From: Bacteroidota bacterium
GTDB lineage: Bacteria > Bacteroidota > Bacteroidia > Cytophagales > Spirosomataceae
Assembly: GCA_020161355.1 (NCBI GenBank)
Contig: JAIUOF010000001.1
Span: 682,001-746,000, forward strand
Reading direction: 5' to 3'
Length of the DNA stretch: 64,000 bases
Shown: positions 9,298 through 17,256 of the stretch, one piece after another
How positions within the stretch are numbered: position 1 is the stretch's first letter
Layout: each line of letters opens with the position of its first letter
Translations under genes and position numbers: made by a program
Notes under the pieces: generated by a model
The model's database searches: none
Seen by the model: only the letters and a program-made list of their open reading frames with translations
What the model was told of the DNA's origin: nothing

Positions 9298-10992
9298 TTA
9301 CAAACCGGCTTTTAGTCTTTCGATTTCAGATGCTTGTTTTCCCATTCTTTCTTTGAGTATTTGTATCTCCTCTTTTTGTATATCAATCAATTCTTTCAAT
9401 GCTTTGATAGATTCTACAATCATTGGGTCATAGGCACCATACGATGCCGAAAGGTAGCCTTCTTTATCTGTCTTTATATTTTCAGGGAAAATTTGTTGCA
9501 AATCCTGGGCGATAAATCCAAAAACCTTGTCTTTTCCGCGGCTTTTATCAATCCAGTTATAGCTTACGCCTCTCATATTCAAAACCTTATTGAGGGTTTC
9601 CTGTGAGTTGAGATAAACGATATTCTCTTTTAACCTTTTATCAGATGGAATGATCCAGTTGCCCGTGCCGGTGGTTTTAAAGGCTTCGCCTTCCACCTGT
9701 AAGGTTTCGGTTCTTGAATCAATCTCATTTTTCAGGCGATTGATACCTACTTTATCTCCTGCAAAATCCCCTCGGATCAAGGCACGATTTCCGCTTGAAT
9801 TTTCAATCACCAATAAATCATTGGCATCGTGGTTATAACCTGCCTGATAACCGATGAAGACGTTGCGGCTGCCTGTTATGTTTGTAAAACCTGCTTCATA
9901 ACCCAAAACCGTATTTTGCGACCCTGTTGTGTTACTGATAAGTGTATTTACACCTAAAGTAGAATTCTGATTTCCGCTTGAATTGTTTTTAAGTGTTTCG
10001 TAGCCTATGGCAGTATTGCTTTGACCGGTATTATTGGCAGCGACTGAACTTCCTTTGAATGCACTATATCCAATTGCAGTATTTTCGGTAAATATGCCAA
10101 TAGTCCGGCTATCTGCAAATAGCATGGCATCAGTACCAATTGCAATAGAGCCAGAGTTTGCAATATTTGAATACAAAGATTGTGATCCAATTGCTATGTT
10201 ATTGCTACCTATGGTACTAAAAAATGCCGCATCTAAGCCAATGGCAATATTCTTATCTCCAGAAATATTGTTATTTAAACTGCGAAATCCTAAACCCGTA
10301 TTGCTGTTTCCATCCAAATTATCTGCCAAACTATAGCCTCCTAAAGCTACATTTTGAATTCCTGTGGTATTTTTCAATAAACTTGAAATCCCAAGTGCCG
10401 AATTATAAGAGCCGGAAGTGTTACTAGTCATAGACTCATCGCCAATTGCCGTATTATATTGTCCGGTATTGTTGGAAGACGTTGTACTACCATTTAATGC
10501 AAAAGCACCTACTGCGGTATTATAGGTACTTCTACCCACCGTGCGATTGTCTGTATTTCGCATAGCAGCGTAACCAACGGCAGTGGATCTGTTATTGGCT
10601 ACATTAAATAACATGGCTCCATTTCCAATAGCAGTGTTATTACTACCCTCCGTATTTGATTCTAATGCATCAAAACCAATTGCTATATTATTGCTTCCTA
10701 TTGAGTTATTAGAAAGAACATTTGCTCCCAGACCTGTATTTTCAGAACCCGAAGTATTCAATTTTAAAACATTGTTACCAAATGCTGAATTGTTTTGAAT
10801 ACCAGTATTTAAATTTCTGAGAACACTATTTCCCAGTCCGGTATTAGTTTCCGCGAGGTTATTGGGCAACTTACTTTGAATCCCTCTGGGTGTAATTGTA
10901 ATCGACTCATCGGTAACACTTTGGGTAAATATTTGGCCACTTACTACAATCAGATTCAGGCTCAGGATCATGGTAAAAATTAATGATTTCAT
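9298..10992 (-). CDS. Exported tail-fibre-like adhesin with S74 self-cleaving chaperone domain
   Basis: A 564-residue exported protein (signal peptide to about residue 19, VVSGQ). Residues ~40-395 are tandem repeats built on N(T/I)AIGxxAL, with variants such as NTALGxNSL and NTGLGFRSL, predicted to form a beta-helical trimeric stalk as in trimeric adhesin heads. The C-terminus begins with SDKRLKENI and continues GVSYNWID...FGFIAQDLQQIFPE, then a coiled coil (KEEIQILKERMGKQASEIERL). That is the Peptidase_S74 intramolecular chaperone of phage tail spikes, where the Ser and Lys of the SDKRLK motif perform autocleavage. No other phage genes surround it, so a cell-surface rather than phage role is likely. 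Confidence 0.85.
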   Translation of the reverse strand: MKSLIFTMILSLNLIVVSGQIFTQSVTDESITITPRGIQSKLPNNLAETNTGLGNSVLRNLNTGIQNNSAFGNNVLKLNTSGSENTGLGANVLSNNSIGSNNIAIGFDALESNTEGSNNTAIGNGAMLFNVANNRSTAVGYAAMRNTDNRTVGRSTYNTAVGAFALNGSTTSSNNTGQYNTAIGDESMTSNTSGSYNSALGISSLLKNTTGIQNVALGGYSLADNLDGNSNTGLGFRSLNNNISGDKNIAIGLDAAFFSTIGSNNIAIGSQSLYSNIANSGSIAIGTDAMLFADSRTIGIFTENTAIGYSAFKGSSVAANNTGQSNTAIGYETLKNNSSGNQNSTLGVNTLISNTTGSQNTVLGYEAGFTNITGSRNVFIGYQAGYNHDANDLLVIENSSGNRALIRGDFAGDKVGINRLKNEIDSRTETLQVEGEAFKTTGTGNWIIPSDKRLKENIVYLNSQETLNKVLNMRGVSYNWIDKSRGKDKVFGFIAQDLQQIFPENIKTDKEGYLSASYGAYDPMIVESIKALKELIDIQKEEIQILKERMGKQASEIERLKAGL

Positions 10993-11018
10993 AACTATTT
11001 TTATTTAAAATGAGCATT

Positions 11019-11480
11019 TTATTTGATCAAAACATTAAACTCTCCCTCGGTCACCGTTGCTTTTTTTATGGGAGCCGAGAAAGTATTGGCGATGAATGAA
11101 AACTTACCTTTTAGGGTCGTGGCAGTTTTTTCGGTGAGGGTAATCTCACCCGAACCACTGTTGAAATTTGTGTGATAATTGGTTTTATCGGCATCAACAA
11201 ATGAGGCTTGCGTAGTGCCTTTCATTTGCACGGTACCCACCCCCTGGTTTACGCCTACTCTCACATACATTTCCTTGCCTGTTGCTGCGTCGATGCCATA
11301 GATCCAGTAGGTATCCGCCGTTTTTAAGGTGGCGTAGGTGGCAGTTTCGCCCGTAACCTTGTAAGCTACACCATTGATTTTGCAACTTAAGAAGACTTCA
11401 TTTTTTACTTCCTCCTTCTCACAGGAGGAAAGCCAAACAAACAGAAAGAAAAGCAAAAGGACCTTTTTGACTATTTTCAT
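11019..11480 (-). CDS. Small lipoprotein (DUF6252-like)
   Basis: A 153-residue predicted lipoprotein. The leader KVLLLFFLFVWLSSC ends in a lipobox with Cys at residue 20, and charged residues follow directly. The mature part is all-beta, with CKINGVAYKVTGETATYATL at the start and KGKFSFIAN near the end, a pattern I associate with DUF6252 lipoproteins of Bacteroidota. Function unknown. Its start overlaps the stop of the gene upstream by four bases (ATGA type), so translation is probably coupled and the pair is one operon. Confidence 0.65.
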   Translation of the reverse strand: MKIVKKVLLLFFLFVWLSSCEKEEVKNEVFLSCKINGVAYKVTGETATYATLKTADTYWIYGIDAATGKEMYVRVGVNQGVGTVQMKGTTQASFVDADKTNYHTNFNSGSGEITLTEKTATTLKGKFSFIANTFSAPIKKATVTEGEFNVLIK

Positions 11481-12151
11481 TTTTGTAAATATTGAATTTG
11501 AATTCCTCTGACGCCAATATTGGCGTTTGCCCAGTTTCCACAGTTGGCGGTTCCGTTGGCACCGTTATCATCAAAACTTTGTACCAATACATAATAAAAA
11601 TAGTCCTGATTATTCACCGTATTTATGGTGGCGGGTGCCAGCGTCAGATTGGTACATCTTATAGGACAGTTGGGATCCTGCCCGGATCCTAATGAAACTA
11701 TTGTACCCAAAACTTCAGGGGGACAACCGTTGTCAGCCACTCTGAGGAAGTTAAATTTAAGGCTGCAATCGGGGAAATTGCTCGTGCCACTTCTATCCAT
11801 ATAGCAGGCTTCCAATACCTGGACTTCTGAATTGTGCGGGAGGTCAATTGGTGCCATCATGCTGGCCGACTGCACATTACCCGCATTTTGAGTCACTATA
11901 GAGTATTCGGGATGCTCGGCATATTCCATATAAAACCCACCTGCTCCAAGGCTTATCGAAGGTTGAAAACCACTGGCATGCAACTGCCAATGCGACACAA
12001 TGGGCGTATTTTTCAGGTTGCCATTTTTCATCGTTACCGTTCGCTCTTCTGAGTCTTTGATCAGATTGGCCGGTTCAATATTGGCTACTCCGTTTTGTGC
12101 CCATAACTTTCCTGCAAGCAGCAGAAAGACAAGAAGTTTAAATTTTTTCAT
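11477..12151 (-). CDS. Exported protein of unknown function
   Basis: A 224-residue protein with a clear signal peptide (MKKFKLLVFLLLAGKLWAQ). The mature region is rich in Asn, Gly and beta strands and contains several Cys (CYMDRSG, DCSLKF, NGCPPE, NCPIRC, NCGNWAN) that could form disulphides outside the cell. I do not recognise the family. It shares an operon with the lipoprotein that overlaps its stop, and lies 85 bases downstream of a LytTR regulator on the same strand, which may control it. Confidence 0.6.
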   Translation of the reverse strand: MKKFKLLVFLLLAGKLWAQNGVANIEPANLIKDSEERTVTMKNGNLKNTPIVSHWQLHASGFQPSISLGAGGFYMEYAEHPEYSIVTQNAGNVQSASMMAPIDLPHNSEVQVLEACYMDRSGTSNFPDCSLKFNFLRVADNGCPPEVLGTIVSLGSGQDPNCPIRCTNLTLAPATINTVNNQDYFYYVLVQSFDDNGANGTANCGNWANANIGVRGIQIQYLQK

Positions 12152-12234
12152 GTGTTTAAAATTCAGGTGATTATTATTAATATTTTAGAAATTATTGTCC
12201 CGGACGGTAATAAACCCCATATCGTAATTCTACT

Positions 12235-12549
12235 TTACCTGATTTCTTGTAAAGCCTTGAAAACATGCTCTTTCCTGCGTCGCGAGATATTCACCTGAAA
12301 ACCATCCTGGAGCTCAAGCGTGCCTCCTGCGGCTTTTACATAACTCAGATTGATGATACAGGAACGGTTGACTCTGAAAAAGGGGAGATTCAGAGCATTC
12401 TCATATTTTCCCAGGGTCCGGGCAAAAACCAGAATTCTGCCCTGATTGTCAATTAGCCTGGAATAATTTTCTACAGCCTCAATTCTTACGATTTGATCAA
12501 AGGCCGGATGTCCCTTCCAGCCCGGAGGTGATTCTTTAAGTGTTTTCAT
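12235..12549 (-). CDS. Stand-alone LytTR DNA-binding protein
   Basis: A 104-residue protein made only of a LytTR domain: FDQIVRIEAVENYSRLI, then ARTLGKYENALNLPFFRVNRSCIINLSYVKA, then FQVNISRRRKEHVFKAL. No receiver domain and no room for one. It is the first gene of a minus-strand run leading into an exported protein and a lipoprotein. With the one at 4137 it forms a pair of orphan LytTR genes each next to surface-protein genes. Target sites cannot be assigned by eye. Confidence 0.85.
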   Translation of the reverse strand: MKTLKESPPGWKGHPAFDQIVRIEAVENYSRLIDNQGRILVFARTLGKYENALNLPFFRVNRSCIINLSYVKAAGGTLELQDGFQVNISRRRKEHVFKALQEIR

Positions 12550-12667
12550 GTCAATGGGTTGTATCTGGGTTGAGTCCTTTTACAAGAAAAGAGACAATAC
12601 AAAGTTGCAGATTTCGATTTTTCGTCACCATAGGGAAAATAAGGATATTTTCTTCTGCAAAATTCTT

Positions 12668-12675
12668 TATATTTG
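12668..12675 (+). promoter_or_regulatory. Candidate -7 box for the two-component operon
   Basis: TATATTTG fits TAnnTTTG and lies 39 bases before the response-regulator start. No convincing TTTG -33 element was seen at the usual distance, so this is a candidate only. Confidence 0.4.
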
Positions 12676-12714
12676 TAAAAACCTTTACCTGTTTTTCAGC
12701 CAAAATTCTAAACC

Positions 12715-13368
12715 ATGAAAACAATAAACATTGTCCTCGTGGACGACCATGAGCTATTATTAAAAGGTATGGCATCGGTACTTTCCACACAGGCCGATTT
12801 CAATGTAACAGGCATTTTTACCAATGGAGATAAGTTTCTTGATACTCTTGAGAATAATCCGGACCCCGACATTCTGATCCTTGATGTCAATCTTAATGAA
12901 AACGAACCGGAAGTCCTGCTTCAACATATCAGAAAGATTCGACCCGAGCTTCCCATACTTTATCTGACTATTTTAAGAGGTAGCCGCATGTTTCATCGGC
13001 TCGAAAAGTTTGGAATTCAGGGATATCTACTCAAAGACATCGCTTATGAGCCCCTTTTTGAGGCCATAAGGGTAATCAGCAAGGGGGGTACCTATTTTTC
13101 AGATGACATCACCCTCAATTTTGAAAAAGATCAGTCGATAAAAGAAAAGGGATTTCTGAATCAACACAAAAATATGCTCAGTCCGCGGGAACAGGAGATC
13201 CTGCAGCTGATCTGTAAAGAATACAGCAGTGCCGATATTGCCGAAAAACTATATATAAGTACCAAAACCGTAGATACTCATCGCCAAAACCTAATGATTA
13301 AGCTGGGAGTAAGCAATTCGGTGGGTTTGGTAAAATATGCCATCAAAAACAATCTGGTAGAAATCTGA
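12715..13368 (+). CDS. NarL/FixJ-type response regulator
   Basis: A 217-residue two-domain regulator. Receiver domain at residues 4-120: acidic pair D10-D11, phosphoacceptor D57 in LILDVNLN, Thr in YLTILRG and Lys in YLLKDI. LuxR-type helix-turn-helix at about 150-217: LSPREQEILQLICKEYSSADIAEKLYISTKTVDTHRQNLMIKLGVSN, complete in length. It lies 6 bases upstream of a sensor kinase, so the two form a two-component system. Nothing in the sequence identifies the regulon; the divergent LytTR gene is 165 bases away. Confidence 0.93.
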   Translation: MKTINIVLVDDHELLLKGMASVLSTQADFNVTGIFTNGDKFLDTLENNPDPDILILDVNLNENEPEVLLQHIRKIRPELPILYLTILRGSRMFHRLEKFGIQGYLLKDIAYEPLFEAIRVISKGGTYFSDDITLNFEKDQSIKEKGFLNQHKNMLSPREQEILQLICKEYSSADIAEKLYISTKTVDTHRQNLMIKLGVSNSVGLVKYAIKNNLVEI

Positions 13369-13374
13369 AAGCCC

Positions 13375-15123
13375 ATGAAAAAACTGATGATTATAATTTT
13401 AGGTCTGCTGCCGGAAATCTCCATGGCTCAAACCAAAACCTCTGTCAATGCCCTCATTGACCAAACCATGCATTTCTATGAAAGCAAAAAGGACTCCATA
13501 AAAATTAATGCAGAAAGGATACGCTCAGAAGCCCAAAAACTCAATCTTCAGCAGGAAGAGCTTTATTATTACCGTTTTATGGGTTTTTATTATGAATATG
13601 ACAACCAGCCCGACAAAGCCCTGCAATCCTATCTCAGGCTATTGAATGAATCGGAAAAAAGAAATTTTGTACCTGAAAAGTACCAGGCTCTGGGCGATAT
13701 TGTAAGTATATATTTTAACCAGAATCAACAAAAAAAGGCCAGGGAAATTATCCTGAAAGCCATCAACGATGCTCAGCATGATAAACCTAAGGATCTGGTG
13801 TTGTCCACTTTTTATAACAATATGGGAATGATCTATGCCCAGGAAAACAAGGTGGACTCCGCCTTGCTTATCTACAATAAATCTTTGGTCATCAAAAACA
13901 AAATTGGAGATCCGGTACCTATTGCCGACCTCAAGACCAACATCGCCTCATTGTACCTCAGGAAAGGGAACTATGTACTTGCTGAAAAACTCGTAAAAGA
14001 ATGCTATGCGATCCATAAAACCCGCAACATGACGGAAGACCTTTGGTTTGACCTCATAAGTTTTGCCAATATCTATTTGGGTACTTCACAATTAATCAAA
14101 GCTTTGCAAAATGCCCTGGAAGCGGAAAAAATCGCCCAAAACCTCAAATCAAAGCCTAAAGAGCTCGACACCTATGAAGTGCTCAGTAAAATATACGAAA
14201 GTACCGGTAACTACCCAAAAGCCACCTATTACTTAAAGCAATATGGGGCAATCAAAGATGAGATTATTAATATTAAAAACTCAGAAAAAATTGCAGAACT
14301 ACAGGAACAATACGAAGCCGAAAAAAAGCAGCGTATCAATACCGAACTCAGCCATAATCTGAGCCTGGAAACTGAAAAGAAAAGTATTTATCTCTTTGGT
14401 CTGGTGCTGAGCTTGCTCGCCATCGGGATGCTGATTTATGCCTATTGGAAAAACCGCCAGAAAAACCGGATCATCGAAGGACAAAACCGGCAACTGGCCA
14501 AACTCAACACCCAGAAAAATCACCTGATAAGTATGGTATCGCACGATCTTAAGACGCCTTTTCTGAGTATCAGGGCACTGGGGTACGCCTATGCCCATAC
14601 TGCAGCAAATCAAAGCGGGGAATTCATCAAAGACATTGTCAAAAGCAGTGAACAGGGACTTAAAATGATTTCGGAAATACTTGAAAATGAAAAGTTTGGC
14701 GAAAATGCCCTTCAGATAGAGAAAATAACAGTTTATGGATTAATCGATGAACTAAAAAGTGAATTCGAACCTCTTACCGCTGCCCGAAACATTCAGATCA
14801 AACTTCCCGGGGATAAGGATTCCGGCGTAATGACAGACAAACTGCTGCTCAAAAGTGCCCTGCAAAATGTACTCTCCAATGCCATCAAATACTCTCCGCA
14901 GAATGGCACAATTTACTGTGAAACGCAGGTAATGCAGGATAAATTTGAAATCACGATCAAGGACCAGGGGCCGGGTTTAAATGAAAAAACAACAAAGGAC
15001 GAATATTCCTCGGGAAAAGGTCTGGGGATCGTGAAACGCATTATGCAGGAGCTGGGCGGAAATACAGAAACGGAATGGTCGGACAAGGGAACTGCCGTAA
15101 AACTGCGTTTGCCGATGGAATAA
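13375..15123 (+). CDS. TPR-containing sensor histidine kinase
   Basis: A 582-residue kinase. A signal or anchor sequence (residues 1-19) precedes about seven TPR helices (ca. 50-300, for example YYNKSLVIKNKIGD and ATYYLKQYGAI). A coiled coil and one transmembrane segment (YLFGLVLSLLAIGMLIYAYW) follow, then the kinase core: H-box SHDLKTPFLSI with His390, N-box LLKSALQNVLSNAIKYS, G1 KDQGPGLN and G2 GKGLGIVKRIM. The TPR region is predicted to lie in the periplasm and sense protein or peptide partners. Partner regulator is the gene 6 bases upstream. Confidence 0.9.
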   Translation: MKKLMIIILGLLPEISMAQTKTSVNALIDQTMHFYESKKDSIKINAERIRSEAQKLNLQQEELYYYRFMGFYYEYDNQPDKALQSYLRLLNESEKRNFVPEKYQALGDIVSIYFNQNQQKKAREIILKAINDAQHDKPKDLVLSTFYNNMGMIYAQENKVDSALLIYNKSLVIKNKIGDPVPIADLKTNIASLYLRKGNYVLAEKLVKECYAIHKTRNMTEDLWFDLISFANIYLGTSQLIKALQNALEAEKIAQNLKSKPKELDTYEVLSKIYESTGNYPKATYYLKQYGAIKDEIINIKNSEKIAELQEQYEAEKKQRINTELSHNLSLETEKKSIYLFGLVLSLLAIGMLIYAYWKNRQKNRIIEGQNRQLAKLNTQKNHLISMVSHDLKTPFLSIRALGYAYAHTAANQSGEFIKDIVKSSEQGLKMISEILENEKFGENALQIEKITVYGLIDELKSEFEPLTAARNIQIKLPGDKDSGVMTDKLLLKSALQNVLSNAIKYSPQNGTIYCETQVMQDKFEITIKDQGPGLNEKTTKDEYSSGKGLGIVKRIMQELGGNTETEWSDKGTAVKLRLPME

Positions 15124-15369
15124 TTGGGGTAGAAAGGTTCAGATTTAAGAATACAAAAATTGCATTATCAGTAATTTAGAAAGTAATAGATGGAACTTTC
15201 TTACCCTTACTGAGAATTGAGAATCCTTTGAATATGGATTCGACTTTTGAGAAAATGTCGAAGAGCTAAATGTTAATATTTACAAAATATCCTCTTATTT
15301 TGCAAAGAGAATAATAATCTTGTGAAGGCCTAAAACACAAAAGCAGTATCAAACGAAAAACGATAAAGT

Positions 15370-16731
15370 ATGAAGAATCCCATTTCAAGAATAATTCTAT
15401 CTCTGAAACAGTTAAGGTTATTGACATCACTTGAAATGTTTGACAAATGGTTTGGTTTTTTTGTGAAAGTAATATGGCTGGTACTATTCATTTCCCTGGG
15501 TATTTACCTTTACCAAGAATATCATAAAAACACATTTTATCTTAAGGATTTCAAAGTCCCTGTAGCTTGGGAAGATCAGGGCTATTCAGGAGAAGTAGTT
15601 AAAGAAGCAATTTTAGACGAAATAGACAAAGTTAACCAGGAGTTAGCACTTCAAATTGGTCTGTCAATTAATGATAGAAACTTGAAGTCCACCCGAAATT
15701 CTGACAACGACAATACTCAGATTTTAAGTGAAATCAACGTTGAGGGTTTTAATCTAAGGGTAATAGTAAAAGCAATTCTTAATTTTTTTGGAAAAAAAGA
15801 CAAAAATATAGGTGGCTATGTTACACTAACCGATAGTTTGCAAACAATAACCGTTCAAATTACTGACCAAACCGTAAAAGAATTTAGTGCCGATAAAAGC
15901 CATCCCATAAAAAATTTAGTTCATGATGCCGCTTTATATATCATGCTTGTCAGGCAACCTTATTCTTTATTACAATATTACAATATGAGAGGAGATACTA
16001 TTGCCTTAAAAAAAACCTATGACTACTTAAAAAGACATAGAGATGTAATCAAAGACAACGATTTTTACTTTTTGGCATGTAATGTTTCGCTTATTGAACG
16101 TGATTTTGACAAAGCAGATTCCTGGGCAGATTCCTTATTGCAAAAGTATCCGGACGACATGAACAGTTATTGGAGTAAATCAAATGTATCATTTAATAGA
16201 TTAAGATTTAATAAATCTGATTCATTACAAAAGATAAAATATAATAAAATTTATGTTGAAAATCTTAAAAAATGTATCGTTCACAATACAGTTGATGGGG
16301 AAAAGGTATCATTATCAAATGTTTATTTGCAGCTTGCCCGTTATTATTTTAATCAAAAAAATATAAGACTAGCGGAACAATATGTAGCTAAATCTAGAGC
16401 GATCAAACCCTTTGGTGGATTTGAAAATAATGCTTTGTGCTATTCATACATAGACGCAAAAAACTATATTAAAGCAGAACAATTCATAAAAAAGGCTATT
16501 AATATTGAACCCGATAATGCTAATTACTGGGATTCATTAGCAGAAGTTTATGCTCTTCAGGGAAAAGACTCATTATGCGTTGCTACCCTAAAAAAGGCAT
16601 TGGATTCGCCTATTAAAATTGGGACTGTTTCAACAAAAGCTTATGAAAAAGACCCTCGTTGGCAAAACCTTCAAAATCGCAGGGACTTTAGTGCCTTACT
16701 AAAAAGAAATGCTGAAACCGTATCTCCGTAA
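15370..16731 (+). CDS. Membrane-anchored TPR protein
   Basis: A 453-residue protein with one transmembrane segment at about residues 30-47 (FFVKVIWLVLFISLGIYLYQ) and a large domain behind it. Residues ~200-430 contain TPR-type pairs (FDKADSWADSLLQKYPDD, YIKAEQFIKKAINIEPDN, WDSLAEVYALQGKDSLC). The middle (60-190) is not recognised. It lies 246 bases after the kinase on the same strand with no gene between, so it may or may not be cotranscribed. Its codon use looks more AT-rich than the two-component genes. Function unknown; TPRs suggest a protein-binding scaffold. Confidence 0.65.
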   Translation: MKNPISRIILSLKQLRLLTSLEMFDKWFGFFVKVIWLVLFISLGIYLYQEYHKNTFYLKDFKVPVAWEDQGYSGEVVKEAILDEIDKVNQELALQIGLSINDRNLKSTRNSDNDNTQILSEINVEGFNLRVIVKAILNFFGKKDKNIGGYVTLTDSLQTITVQITDQTVKEFSADKSHPIKNLVHDAALYIMLVRQPYSLLQYYNMRGDTIALKKTYDYLKRHRDVIKDNDFYFLACNVSLIERDFDKADSWADSLLQKYPDDMNSYWSKSNVSFNRLRFNKSDSLQKIKYNKIYVENLKKCIVHNTVDGEKVSLSNVYLQLARYYFNQKNIRLAEQYVAKSRAIKPFGGFENNALCYSYIDAKNYIKAEQFIKKAINIEPDNANYWDSLAEVYALQGKDSLCVATLKKALDSPIKIGTVSTKAYEKDPRWQNLQNRRDFSALLKRNAETVSP

Positions 16732-17256
16732 TCTCTTGATTAAGCGGCAAATATATGAGCATTCAGCTCTTCGACATGTTCCGCATGGACATGTCGAAGC
16801 TAGATAAAACAGGATTTGTAATCCTAAATCCCAGAATTTCTCTGCGTTAATCCCATTTGCTTAAAATTCAATATCATGGCTTACGAATACAGAATCAAAG
16901 ACTACCCTAAAACAACTTATTTTGGTATTAGAAAAGGGAAGATTAAGGTTACGTTTCCTTTTTGAAAATTGAAAATCCTATCTATCAAGCTTCCAGATTG
17001 GGATAATAATGGTGAGTGGTAATTTTTAGAATTAAAATACCATTAAATCTAAGATCGCCTTTTGCAACTTAACAAGGTTCGATTTATTTTGTTCTACAAA
17101 AAATAAAGATTTAAAATAAATGTAAAAACTTATCTCACTAAATCGGAACTATTAATAAAAACTAAACTTAAGAATTCAAATCCGGATTATTACTGAAGTT
17201 TTTTACATAAATAGGATTTTACTATAAACTATATATAAATAGGTACTTTTTTAATT
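16732..17256. other. Intergenic region with dispersed repeat and a short remnant frame
   Basis: This 525-base gap carries the palindromic repeat at 16767-16836. Beyond it there is one short frame (16876-16965, 29 codons, starting MAYEYRIKDYPKTTYFGI) that could be a decayed gene start. I recognise no other feature. Confidence 0.4.
16767..16836 (+). repeat. Dispersed palindromic repeat, copy 1
   Basis: Perfect arms CTTCGACATGT (16769-16779) and ACATGTCGAAG (16789-16799) enclose nine bases. They are followed by CTAGATAAAACAGG and the near-palindrome GGATTTGTAATCC, then TAAATCCCA. A close copy lies at 19969-20040, a copy lacking the right arm at 38778-38826, and a fragment of the distal part at 59322-59352. 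Confidence 0.75.

Noticed and set aside
2782..10992. Prophage, suggested by tail-fibre, S74 and collar-like domains here and at 25-28.8 kb
   Set aside because: Each such gene has a signal peptide, and no capsid, portal, terminase, lysis or replication gene is present.
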